Of a stretch of 57,693 nt of DNA, positions 1-8,783 are shown piece by piece. The stretch's first letter is position 1. Each line of letters opens with the position of its first letter. Under the pieces are notes generated by a model that did no database searches, was not told where the DNA came from, and saw nothing but the letters and a program-made list of their open reading frames with translations. The stretch covers positions 1 through 57,693 of the forward strand of contig DATNLZ010000122.1 of assembly GCA_035602605.1 (NCBI GenBank), in the 5' to 3' direction. The stretch comes from DASQHY01 sp035602605 (lineage in GTDB: Bacteria; Acidobacteriota; Terriglobia; Acidiferrales; UBA7541). Made by a program: the position numbers and the translations under genes.

Positions 1-96
1 GGAACGGGCACCACGACACATACGTGGACCGATCAGTGGGCGTGGCAAAGTCACGCCATCTCGGGCGCTAACTTCAAGGTGTCAGCCACGCCGTAG
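1..96 (+). CDS. C-terminal end of an unidentified protein (partial)
   Basis: Frame 1 is open from the window edge to a TAG at 94-96 and reads about 31 residues rich in Thr, Trp and Ser, ending in FKVSATP. The composition looks like the last beta strands of a secreted or polysaccharide-binding protein. The flippase gene follows on the same strand about 110 bases later. Only the tail is visible, so no family can be named. Confidence 0.5.
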   Translation, partial: GTGTTTHTWTDQWAWQSHAISGANFKVSATP

Positions 97-204
97 ACAG
101 CTCTAAAACGAAGAGTGTTTGCAGCCCGATGATTTGAGTAATCCGAACCTGCCTCCCTATGAACCGAATCGAAATCCCCGGAAACCGGGAGCTGGAGTTG
201 TTGC

Positions 205-1821
205 TTGCCGGGAGCGCCGATTGCTGGAGGGTTCTTGAAACCTTTTGATGCAAGCGGCGCATTCATTGCCGCTGCACAAACAGGCCAATTGCGTCGCCGG
301 GCAGTGCGTGGAGCTGGCGCGTCCGTCCTGGGACAGGCAATTGCTTTTGGTGTCCAGATGGTCGCTACCGTGGTTCTGGCCCGCCTGCTGGCGCCCGGTG
401 ATGTCGGCGTCGTCACGATGGTAACCACCTTCAGCTTGCTGCTGATGAGCTTCGGGTTGACAGGATTCACCGACGCGATCCTGCAGCGCGACGAAATTGA
501 TCATTTCCTCATAAGTAATCTGTTTTGGATCAATGTAATTGGAGGCCTCGTACTAGCCGTGGGTTTCGCGTCGGCGGGGTCACTGCTCGTACGTTTCTAT
601 GGCGATCCCCGCGTCGGCGGCGTTGCCATTGCCATATCCGCGACGATCTTCTTAACCAGCACTTCGGTCCAGCACCTGGCCTTGCTCAAGCGAGCCATGC
701 GCTTTTCCGTAGTCTCTATGAATGATGTCATTGCCCGTTGTGCCGCTGTGGCTATCTCCATCCTTCTTGCCTGGCGAGGATGGGGCTATTGGGCGCTGGT
801 GGCGGGAGCCATTGCGCAGCCGCTTTCAGTCTCGGTTGGAGCATGGCTGTGCTGCCGATGGATCCCTGGTCTACCGAAGCGCGTGGCCGGTACGGACTCG
901 ATGGTGCGGTTTGCGATGCACACCTACGGGCGGTACACCCTGAACTACGCCGCTCGGAACATGGATAACCTTCTGGTAGGCTGGCGGTTCGGTTCGCAAG
1001 CATTGGGTTTCTATAAGAAGGCCTATGACTTGTTTCTCCTTTCCGCAAGTCAACTTGTGATTCCCCTCAATGAAGTTGCCGTCTCCACACTGAGCCGCTC
1101 GAAAGCCGACTGGGCCCGCTACAGGGAAAATTTCCTAGCGGTTTTCTCAGTGCTGGCATTCATAGGAATGGGAATTGGGGCAGGGGTGGCGCTGGTGGGC
1201 AGAGATTTGGTCCTTCTGCTGCTGGGCCCGAAATGGGACCAATCGGGACGCATCTTTACCTTCTTCGGACCCGGCATAGGGATAATGTTTCTTTACACCA
1301 CCCACAGCTGGATCCATCTTTCGATTGGCACACCGCATCGCTGGTTCCGCTGGGGAATCGTTGAGTTCATCGTTACTGGTTTGCTGTTTGCCCTTCTTCT
1401 GCCGTGGGGTCCCATTGGACTGGCTGTAGCCTGGACGGCCTCACTGTGGATTCTGATCGTTCCCGCGTTCTGGTACGCGGGCAAACCCATAGGGCTCGGC
1501 ATCGCTGCGGTCGTCGGCGCCGTCTGGAAGTATGTGGTAGCGTGTTTGCTGGCCAGTGGCATCGTACTGTGGACTTCACGGGCTCTTCCATCCGGTTGGA
1601 TGCAGCATGCGATGGAGCGAATCGGAATTATCTCTTCGATGTTCGCAGCCTTATACATCGCCGCCGTCGTGCTTCTGCATCGGGGATTGGCCCCGGTGAA
1701 GCAGGTCTTGGTTCTGTTGCAGGAGTTCAAGTCATCGAAGAGGCTCCAAGCACGGATGCCAGGTGTCGCCACAGATGCTGTTACCGACGATGTCGCGGCG
1801 TCTGTCTCAACTCCTAGGTGA
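205..1821 (+). CDS. Wzx-type oligosaccharide flippase (polysaccharide biosynthesis protein)
   Basis: A 538-residue integral membrane protein of the oligosaccharide flippase / WzxC-like group of the MOP superfamily. Such proteins move undecaprenyl-linked sugar repeat units across the inner membrane for surface polysaccharide assembly. About twelve hydrophobic segments run through the protein, and the N-terminal stretch with GASVLGQ followed by VLARLLAP and GDVGVV is typical of the family. The length is a little above average, with a soluble tail of about 40 residues. The TTG start has GGAG seven bases upstream (194-197); a second TTG at 235 also has a GGAGG just upstream, so the true start could be ten codons later. 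It opens the exopolysaccharide/exosortase part of the window. The sugar substrate cannot be read from the sequence. Confidence 0.85.
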   Translation: MPGAPIAGGFLKPFDASGAFIAAAQTGQLRRRAVRGAGASVLGQAIAFGVQMVATVVLARLLAPGDVGVVTMVTTFSLLLMSFGLTGFTDAILQRDEIDHFLISNLFWINVIGGLVLAVGFASAGSLLVRFYGDPRVGGVAIAISATIFLTSTSVQHLALLKRAMRFSVVSMNDVIARCAAVAISILLAWRGWGYWALVAGAIAQPLSVSVGAWLCCRWIPGLPKRVAGTDSMVRFAMHTYGRYTLNYAARNMDNLLVGWRFGSQALGFYKKAYDLFLLSASQLVIPLNEVAVSTLSRSKADWARYRENFLAVFSVLAFIGMGIGAGVALVGRDLVLLLLGPKWDQSGRIFTFFGPGIGIMFLYTTHSWIHLSIGTPHRWFRWGIVEFIVTGLLFALLLPWGPIGLAVAWTASLWILIVPAFWYAGKPIGLGIAAVVGAVWKYVVACLLASGIVLWTSRALPSGWMQHAMERIGIISSMFAALYIAAVVLLHRGLAPVKQVLVLLQEFKSSKRLQARMPGVATDAVTDDVAASVSTPR

Positions 1822-2019
1822 GGTGTGATGATGTTTGCGGGTAGTTTTATTGTTTGCGGCCGAGGAACTGCAGGTCAGTGAGACAGCACAAGCCTCGTGT
1901 GGAGATTCGTCAGAGAAGAGCAATTCCCTGCGTTGTGTGTTCGAATTCAGGCTCACGCTAAGGCGCGCGGGTCTGATCGTGTTTCATGCATTGCGGGAAA
2001 ATCAGAGAGGACCGCCCCT

Positions 2020-3618
2020 TTACTGCACAGTAACCCGGAGGTTTCTGGGAGGCGCGGGTGCACTGGTTCCCGTTTGGAGAGGATGCGGGTATGCAAAAGC
2101 CTTGTAGTAAGCGCTCCATGTATCCGTAGAAGTACACGTATAGAGCGTGTTGGTGTCGGTAGCCCAGTATCCGACCAGCGGTGTGCAGGTGTTCGGTCGC
2201 GCTGATAGCGGCCCGCGTCCAACGCCTGCCGTTCCGTTGAAGCTGGTATTGGCCAGATAAACGTCACGGTTCGCCTGAATATAGGTCGTCTCCCCAGGAG
2301 CCACATTCAGTTTCATGATCTGCGCATTACCACCGTTCGCGTCGGTGTTGTTCCACCAATACGCCGGAGTGAGAGCTTGGGTGGTATGATCGGCGGAATC
2401 TATTCCCCGCCCGACCTGGTCGCGGCACGGATAATTGCCAGCGCCGGTACCGTCGATTCGCGATAGGACAGTGACCCCGGCCGGCACGTTCGTTGGATTG
2501 TTAACGCATGTGCCACAACCACCGCCCGGACACGTTGACGCTGAACATGCCTGCCCAACCCTTTCGTTTAATCCACAGGCTGGGAAGGGGCTCGCGTTGC
2601 AATGGGAGCGAAAATCTGAGGCGATGGGCAACGGCGTACCGGAGGTACATTTGAAATTCCAGGGCTCGCTCGCTCCGGGCGTACCAGAGACGCGCCAGAT
2701 TTCTGTAGAATTGGCATTTTCCCATCCGGCTGGGCCGCTAGTGCACCCACCGACGCACAGCGGAATCGAATTGTCATAGACCAGGTAAGAGCCGCCGCGA
2801 AAATCCATCGCTGAATACCCGCAGTTGGATGTGCCGCCGACAAGATTACAGATGAACGTGTTGCTGTACATCTCCTTAATCCGCAGTCCCCGAGATTGCT
2901 GCGTCGAACCTGTATCGTGGCCCTGTATGGTTCCATTCTTAATCGTGTTATGCCGGATCACAGCTCTCCCGCCGTGCTCCTGATCCCACAGAGTACACTC
3001 CCCAAGTTGGGCGGCGCTAACGTTCCAGGTAAACGTGCTGTCTTCGATGTAGACCGCCTGATTGGTGCCCCAGTTGTCGTTGCCAGTCCAAGCCTCTACA
3101 TCCTTGCCGTGATGCAATCCAAAAGGAAAGCAAGCATTGTTCGTGTAGGTAATGTGGTCAATTAAGCCAAAAATCGCAGGGTTGGCTGTAGGCGTGTTGT
3201 TGTACCCTATAATGACTGACCGGCCGGTCAAGTTTGTGAACTTCAAGTGGTCCATACGGAAGCTAGAGAACCGTCCATCGGCTTGGATCGCTCCATTAGT
3301 GATGTTGCCCGTGAAGCCCATTCCTGTCAGCCTGAAAGCGCCGCCGTTTCCGCTGATCAATAGAAAGTCTGTACCCGAGGCGTTAATTACGGTTACGTCC
3401 TGACCGGCTCCTTGCAGAGTTACGCCCTTGGAGACCGTGACCGGGGTGCTCCAGGTGCAATTACCGGCGGGAATGGTTACTGTGTCAGCGACAACCGCCA
3501 ACAAAACAGCCGCCTGGACGACTGGCTGCAAGCAGTTGGCAGCGGGGATTGTGGTCGCTCGAATCGATGACGCAGAACTCAAGAGACAAAAAAACGCCAA
3601 AATTAGTACTCTAATCAT
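2020..3618 (-). CDS. Secreted cysteine-rich right-handed beta-helix protein
   Basis: A 532-residue protein with a clear Sec signal peptide (hydrophobic core from residue 2, likely cleavage near residues 19-22). It then has short beta-rich repeats of the parallel beta-helix type, such as VTIPAGNCTW, GVTLQGAGQD and ADGRFSSFRMDHLKFTN. This is the fold of pectate lyases and related surface polysaccharide-active proteins, but no catalytic motif could be assigned. The mature part carries about 18 cysteines, unusual for this fold and suggesting several disulfides. Its ATG overlaps the stop of the upstream DsbA-like gene (ATGA at 3615-3618), so the two are translationally coupled. A role in binding or trimming the local exopolysaccharide is an inference. 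Confidence 0.75.
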   Translation of the reverse strand: MIRVLILAFFCLLSSASSIRATTIPAANCLQPVVQAAVLLAVVADTVTIPAGNCTWSTPVTVSKGVTLQGAGQDVTVINASGTDFLLISGNGGAFRLTGMGFTGNITNGAIQADGRFSSFRMDHLKFTNLTGRSVIIGYNNTPTANPAIFGLIDHITYTNNACFPFGLHHGKDVEAWTGNDNWGTNQAVYIEDSTFTWNVSAAQLGECTLWDQEHGGRAVIRHNTIKNGTIQGHDTGSTQQSRGLRIKEMYSNTFICNLVGGTSNCGYSAMDFRGGSYLVYDNSIPLCVGGCTSGPAGWENANSTEIWRVSGTPGASEPWNFKCTSGTPLPIASDFRSHCNASPFPACGLNERVGQACSASTCPGGGCGTCVNNPTNVPAGVTVLSRIDGTGAGNYPCRDQVGRGIDSADHTTQALTPAYWWNNTDANGGNAQIMKLNVAPGETTYIQANRDVYLANTSFNGTAGVGRGPLSARPNTCTPLVGYWATDTNTLYTCTSTDTWSAYYKAFAYPHPLQTGTSAPAPPRNLRVTVQ

Positions 3619-4346
3619 TGAGGTGCACCTAGGTTCTTTAACTTATCTTCAAATACCGAAAGAGGTTGTGAGCCCACAACTATGTCACCTTCGACACCTT
3701 CGGGTGTCGTTTTGCCCACAAGGAATGTAGGTGTTCCGGTGACCTTCAACGCCTCCGCCTGCTGTAAATGCTTCTGGATTTCCGATTTGTGCTTTCTATC
3801 TTGTAAGCAGGATTGAAATAAAGATAGATCAATATGCAGGCGCTGTGCGTATCCCACAATGTCATTCTGAGAAAGATTTTCGAAATTACTAAACAGCGCT
3901 TTGCGCATCGTCCAGAATTCACCCTGGTCACCGGCACACAGGACGGCCTCTGCTGCCTGCATAGCCTCGGCGTGGATATTCAGTGGCAGGTTGAGGCTAA
4001 TGAATCGAAGTTTTCCGGTATCAATGTATTTTTTGCGGATTTCAGTAAAGGTAGTTGCCTCAAACTGGCGGCAGTATCCGCACTGATAATCAACGAACTC
4101 GACCATCGTTAGAGGCGCATCCTTTTTTCCAAGCGAATACTCACCATCGAGCCGCAGCTTGGCCTTTACTGCTACGTTCGACGTCAGCTTCTCCAGTAAC
4201 TGTCGAATCTGTCTAAGTTCATCTAGGATGGCAGTAGCCTGGTCACTAGTCATGGGAGGATCTTTAGTTTGCGCTGCGACTCCCCCAATCCATGCGAATG
4301 CGATGGTGCACACGAACGCGTACTTGATTATCCGGAGCATGGACAC
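3615..4346 (-). CDS. DsbA-like thiol:disulfide oxidoreductase, exported
   Basis: A 243-residue thioredoxin-fold protein of the DsbA/DsbG-like group. It has an N-terminal signal segment (about residues 5-25), a short coiled stretch (DELRQIRQLLEKL), then the redox motif CGYC (Cys89 and Cys92) and the cis-proline loop GTPTF (Pro206). The family oxidizes or isomerizes protein disulfides in the periplasm. The stop codon overlaps the start of the cysteine-rich beta-helix gene, which is the obvious candidate client. A second start six bases downstream (Met3) is possible. The family call is secure; the direction of the reaction in the cell is not. Confidence 0.88.
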   Translation of the reverse strand: MSMLRIIKYAFVCTIAFAWIGGVAAQTKDPPMTSDQATAILDELRQIRQLLEKLTSNVAVKAKLRLDGEYSLGKKDAPLTMVEFVDYQCGYCRQFEATTFTEIRKKYIDTGKLRFISLNLPLNIHAEAMQAAEAVLCAGDQGEFWTMRKALFSNFENLSQNDIVGYAQRLHIDLSLFQSCLQDRKHKSEIQKHLQQAEALKVTGTPTFLVGKTTPEGVEGDIVVGSQPLSVFEDKLKNLGAPQ

Positions 4347-4907
4347 CTTAATCTTAAAGGAGCGGAAGATTCTGACAACAGCGTTCGAATCATTGAATGA
4401 CTATTGATCACGATACATATTGCCCGGTTCGTGCGTTCGGCGACTACTGGCCAGAAGTTCAATATCAGTACAGGTGCACGACTGTCCCTGCCGTTCTTCG
4501 GTTTGCGCTGACGCTGTTGGGGGCATGGTTCGGGGGCCTTGCGCATCCCGTCACCGTCTGCGCCGCTCTGCGATCCGGTCGCTACCGCCTATAAAGCCCC
4601 CACGACTCCCGCACGAAAGTAGTTACCCGGTCGTTAGCAACTCGTGATAAACATACAACTTATGCGACCGCTCGAGGCACGCGCCCGGCCTAGCGCGGGA
4701 AAGTTTTTTCCGCATCGATCGTCTTCATCCGGCACTTGGCTCACGCCGGGCGTGAAACGTCATTATCGAGAAAGGCATTTTTTTTTGACAGAGACAAATA
4801 ATTAGCAAACATAGCTGATATCCTAGAGCCACAATGGCGCAGTAAGTGCAGTGACAGAACCTGCGGCGGCAAATAGCTACTGACAAGAAAGAAGCCGAAC
4901 CCAAAGT
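4347..4907. other. Divergent intergenic region
   Basis: A 561-base gap between the DsbA-like gene (minus) and the deacetylase gene (plus), so it should hold promoters for both. A TTGACA hexamer at 4785-4790 after a T run could be a -35 element for the deacetylase, but no convincing -10 follows at the right spacing. No gene, RNA element or long repeat is apparent. Confidence 0.4.
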
Positions 4908-6257
4908 ATGGAACGAAATCTGTCAGAGTATTATCGATTGCCACTGGAGTTTCCATGCTTGGCACAATTCCCCGAACCGTCTGGGGAGCCCGGGTTTTTT
5001 CGCTTCGGCTCGGCGGCAAGTTGCTATGGGCAATGCAAATCGCAATTGACCTCGAGGATCACCCGCCAAGATAGATACGACGTGTCCCGAGATGTGCACT
5101 TCGAGGGTTCAAAGATCTGTTTACCTTTTGACCCTACGCAGGTGATCAAGAACCTTCGCAACGAGCGCTACATACTCTCCCAGTTCAATGGAAACGGCCG
5201 GATTGCCAACAATGCGCTTGTCCGCAAGATCTATTATTTAATTCGAGAAAACTTACCTATACCCATCTCTTTCCGCCGACACGTTCAAAAGATTTACTTT
5301 AGCGACTGGCAAGAATTGCGCTTTCCGGCCTGGCCGGTGGACTGCACGGTAGACAATCTTCACGAAGAATTATTGAAGGCTTCCATGCAGGCACAAGGCC
5401 TGCAAAAAATACCATTTATCTGGTTCTGGCCTGACGGCGCGCCGTGCTGCGTGATCATGACCCACGATGTGGAGACTTCCGCTGGCCGCGACCTCACTCC
5501 CAAACTCATCGATCTCGATCAATCCTATGGGATCAAAGCCTCCTTCCAGGTTGTGCCCGAGGGACGTTATGAAGTCACCGATGAATACGTCAGCGAGATT
5601 CGCGGGCGCGGATTTGAGTTCAATATTCACGATTTGAGCCACGACGGGTCTCTGTATCTCGAGCGAGAGGAGTTTCTTCGCCGGGCACACAAAATCAACG
5701 ACTACATTCGCAGGTATCAGGCGCACGGTTTTCGCTCCGGAGCGATGTACAGGAATCAGGACTGGTACGACGCTTTTGACTTCTCCTACGATATGTCCGT
5801 GCCGTGTGTGGGGCACCTCGAGCCGCAGCGCGGCGGTTGTTGCACGGTCATGCCCTATTTTGTTGGGAAGATCCTGGAGATCCCGCTAACCGCTGTGCAG
5901 GACTACTCTCTGTTTCACATCCTGGGAGACTATTCGATTAATCTTTGGAAGGAGCAATTCGCGCTCATTCGGGAGAAACACGGGGTCATGAGTTTCATCG
6001 TCCATCCAGATTATGTATTTGAACCGCGGGCCCAAAAGACCTACCAGGCACTGCTCGAGTACCTGCGACCGCTGATTACGCAAGAGAAGGTATGGATGGC
6101 TTTACCCGGCGAGGTCGATCGTTGGTGGAGAGCGCGGACGCAGATGAAGCTTGTCCGCCGTGGGGATGATTGGGCAATCGAAGGGCCGGAAAACGAGAGG
6201 GCGCGATTAGCCTATGCCAAACAGGAAAATGGAAAATTGGTTTACGAGCTAGCGTAG
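4908..6257 (+). CDS. NodB-type polysaccharide deacetylase family protein
   Basis: A 449-residue protein. Residues about 180-420 form a NodB/CE4 deacetylase domain: motif 1 MTHDVET with catalytic Asp188, the metal site NIHDLSHDG with His241 and His245, and the arginine motif FRSGAMYRNQDW (Arg276). CE4 enzymes remove acetyl groups from N-acetylated sugars in surface polysaccharides. Exosortase loci often contain such a deacetylase. The first 170 residues are an extra domain I do not recognise; there is no signal peptide, so it probably acts in the cytoplasm on lipid-linked intermediates or is exported in another way. The ATG lacks a strong Shine-Dalgarno. The exosortase gene follows 73 bases downstream. 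Confidence 0.85.
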   Translation: MERNLSEYYRLPLEFPCLAQFPEPSGEPGFFRFGSAASCYGQCKSQLTSRITRQDRYDVSRDVHFEGSKICLPFDPTQVIKNLRNERYILSQFNGNGRIANNALVRKIYYLIRENLPIPISFRRHVQKIYFSDWQELRFPAWPVDCTVDNLHEELLKASMQAQGLQKIPFIWFWPDGAPCCVIMTHDVETSAGRDLTPKLIDLDQSYGIKASFQVVPEGRYEVTDEYVSEIRGRGFEFNIHDLSHDGSLYLEREEFLRRAHKINDYIRRYQAHGFRSGAMYRNQDWYDAFDFSYDMSVPCVGHLEPQRGGCCTVMPYFVGKILEIPLTAVQDYSLFHILGDYSINLWKEQFALIREKHGVMSFIVHPDYVFEPRAQKTYQALLEYLRPLITQEKVWMALPGEVDRWWRARTQMKLVRRGDDWAIEGPENERARLAYAKQENGKLVYELA

Positions 6258-6330
6258 GTCCGGGCGGTGACCAGCTGACCGTGGGGAATTTTGATACCTC
6301 GAAGACCAAATCACAGTAAGGAACGGAATT

Positions 6331-7296
6331 TTGGACGCTAAGGATCAACAGAAGTATCTACGCCTCATTGGGTTCGCCTTCCTCGGTATTCTACCCATTC
6401 TGCTAGCCTGGAAGGCGATGCGTTCTCTGATGGTTCTTGCCTGGGAGAATGAGACGTACTCACATATCCCACTCATTCCCATATTCAGTCTGTTGCTTGT
6501 CTATGGGGAACGGAAAACTATTTTTCCCCAACCGTCCTCAGGATGGAAGACCGGCAGTGTTCTCGCCCTAATAGGTGGTGTGCTCTTCGCAGTGGGTTCT
6601 CTAAATTCCCTGGGCTGGAGTTCACGGGACTCATTATCCATTCTGATGCTGGGGCTCGCGTTATTTTGGGCGGGTACTTTTGCCTTGTTTTTCGGGAACA
6701 GAGCACTTCGCGCAGCAAGCTTTCCGTTGCTGTTCCTTGTCTTTATGATTCCCATTCCTACGCCAATCCTGGGAGCAACCATTGTTTGGCTGCAGAAGGG
6801 AAGCGCTCAGGCCGCAGCGATGCTTTTCAAACTTTTGGGAATTCCCGTTTTCCAACAAGGCTTCGATTTTACGCTGCCCGGCGTCACGATACGCGTGGCT
6901 GAAGAGTGCAGCGGGATCCGGTCAACCCTGGCATTGCTGATCACAGCGGTCGTGGCCAGCCACATCTCTCTGAGAACTACCTGGAGGAAGGTTTTTTTTT
7001 GCCTTCTTGTCTTCCCGATCGGCGTGCTGAAAAATGGTGTGCGAATCGTGACGCTATCGACGCTCGCGGTCTATGTGCATCCAGGTTTCCTGCATGGCCG
7101 CCTGCACAAGAATGGCGGAATCCTGTTTTTCCTTCTGGGGCTTGTGTTGCTAGCGTCCTTGCTTATGCTCCTCAAGCGCTCCGAAGCGCGGACCCAAGAT
7201 ATCGCAGACCAGGCTGACAGAGATTTCGGGGTTCCCGAGGATCGCAGTGCTCCCCTTTCGCAGGGGTTGTTTCAAGACCCGGGGTCTAAACGGTAG
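6331..7296 (+). CDS. Exosortase (archaeosortase/exosortase family transpeptidase)
   Basis: A 321-residue polytopic membrane protein with about eight hydrophobic segments. The three residues needed in exosortases are present: Cys193 in EECSGIRS, Arg238 in KNGVRI and His259 in HGRLHKNGG. The family cleaves C-terminal PEP-CTERM-like sorting signals and joins the protein to the envelope. It has a single exosortase domain and no EpsI extension, and ends in a charged cytoplasmic tail. The start is TTG with AGGAACGG upstream. It sits between a deacetylase and a FemAB-type protein, the common exosortase neighbourhood. No protein in this window ends in a recognisable PEP-CTERM tail, so its substrate lies elsewhere. 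Confidence 0.92.
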   Translation: MDAKDQQKYLRLIGFAFLGILPILLAWKAMRSLMVLAWENETYSHIPLIPIFSLLLVYGERKTIFPQPSSGWKTGSVLALIGGVLFAVGSLNSLGWSSRDSLSILMLGLALFWAGTFALFFGNRALRAASFPLLFLVFMIPIPTPILGATIVWLQKGSAQAAAMLFKLLGIPVFQQGFDFTLPGVTIRVAEECSGIRSTLALLITAVVASHISLRTTWRKVFFCLLVFPIGVLKNGVRIVTLSTLAVYVHPGFLHGRLHKNGGILFFLLGLVLLASLLMLLKRSEARTQDIADQADRDFGVPEDRSAPLSQGLFQDPGSKR

Positions 7297-7325
7297 TCAA
7301 GCTCTTTCTCCCTCGCAGTAAACGC

Positions 7326-8366
7326 ATGACACTTTACAAAATTGACCCTCTCAAGGACCAACGATGGACAAACTTTTTGGAGCGGCACTCGGGCGCCTCG
7401 GTTTTCCATACGTTTGCCTGGCTCGAGGCTCTTCACAAAGCGTATGGATATGAACCGATCGTCTATACCACTGCGGCTCCGGGCGCCGATTTGCAGAATG
7501 GTCTGGTCTTTTGTCAGATTGACAGCCCGATTACAGGACGCCGGCTGGTCTCGCTGCCATTCTCCGACCATTGCGACCCGCTAGTCGATAATCCAGCAGA
7601 CCTGCAAGATTTGCTCACCGCTCTGCGCGGGCAGTCTGCCGAGCAAAACTGGCGATATATTGAGATACGTCCTCTCCACCCTCTCAACCTGACCGCTGCA
7701 CTTTTTCAAACGACCGAGACCCATTGTTTTCATCAGCTTGATATCACTCCGGCGCTCGACACAATTTTTCGAAACTTTCACAAGGACTCGATACAGAGAA
7801 AGATTCGGCGCGCGGAGCGCGAAGGTCTGACCGAAGAAGAAGGTCGCTCCTCTTCGCTGCTCGATAGTTTCTATCGCTTGCAATTACTCACTCGCAGGCG
7901 CCATCGTCTGCCTCCCCAGCCTCGAAAATGGTTTCAGAATCTAGTTGAATGCTTCGGCGAACGACTCAAGATACGCGTCGCCTTCAAGAACAAACAGCCT
8001 ATCGCCAGTATTTTGACGCTCTCTTATAAAGATACTCTGGTCTACAAGTACGGTTGCTCCGACGCCCGGTTCAACAATCTGGGGGGCATGCACTTTCTGT
8101 TCTGGAGATCGATTCAGGACGGCAAGCAGAGCCGCCTCGAAACATTCGACCTTGGTCGCTCGGAAAGCGACAACAGCGGATTAATAACGTTCAAAGACCG
8201 CTGGGGTGCCAAGCGATCGACATTGACGTATGCGCGAAGCCCCGCGGGTCTTTCTCAACCCCTTACCCTAGGCTGGAAACTGAAAATCGCAAAGCGAATC
8301 CTGGCTCACGCACCCGACAGCGTTCTGTCTATGGTCGGCAATCTCCTCTATAAACATATTGGCTAG
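7326..8366 (+). CDS. FemAB / GNAT-fold protein of the exosortase-associated type
   Basis: A 346-residue soluble protein of the FemAB-like double-GNAT family (often annotated FemAB family XrtA-associated, or BioF2-like acetyltransferase domain). Supporting stretches are HTFAWLEAL near the N-terminus, IQRKIRRAEREGL in the middle, and the C-terminal GNAT core with YKYGCSDARFNNLGGMHFLFW and FDLGRSESDNSGLITFKDRWGA. FemAB relatives transfer aminoacyl or acyl groups to cell-wall or lipid-linked acceptors. It lies 29 bases after the exosortase gene and is probably cotranscribed. Donor and acceptor are unknown. A second, diverged family member is encoded at 13863-15089. Confidence 0.82.
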   Translation: MTLYKIDPLKDQRWTNFLERHSGASVFHTFAWLEALHKAYGYEPIVYTTAAPGADLQNGLVFCQIDSPITGRRLVSLPFSDHCDPLVDNPADLQDLLTALRGQSAEQNWRYIEIRPLHPLNLTAALFQTTETHCFHQLDITPALDTIFRNFHKDSIQRKIRRAEREGLTEEEGRSSSLLDSFYRLQLLTRRRHRLPPQPRKWFQNLVECFGERLKIRVAFKNKQPIASILTLSYKDTLVYKYGCSDARFNNLGGMHFLFWRSIQDGKQSRLETFDLGRSESDNSGLITFKDRWGAKRSTLTYARSPAGLSQPLTLGWKLKIAKRILAHAPDSVLSMVGNLLYKHIG

Positions 8367-8783
8367 TACTGCGCCATTGACCGTCCTGGTTCCAACGCAA
8401 TCATCTTATTGCCGTCCTTCTGGCTCATGGCATGGGATTGCCCGCGAGAAAGGTCCCTCACCGCAAGTCTTAGAGTAAATGACGTTGCGTCCGGGTTACG
8501 TTTACCGCCACAGGCGTTCCGGCTATCGTTAAACCCTGGTACGGTCTCGCTCGGGCTCATCCAGGCGCCCCTCGAAAACCCTCCTCCCTTCGTCCCACGC
8601 TCGTACATCCCTTCGAAGCTGAAAGCCTCTAATTCCGTTGCCGATCGCTTTAAGCGGCGTTTTCTGCGCGAGCATTGGCGAATGAATAGTTTTCAGCTTC
8701 CCGAAGTGTGTGCGTCAAACATGGGTTTAACCGTTTAACGTGTGAGCGTTGGGTTGAAGTTTTCAACAACTGGGCTATAGGAG
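8367..8783. other. Convergent intergenic region without a recognised gene
   Basis: About 417 bases between two converging genes. Short open frames here lack family features and good starts. I see no T-tailed hairpin strong enough to call a terminator, and no repeat. Confidence 0.4.
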
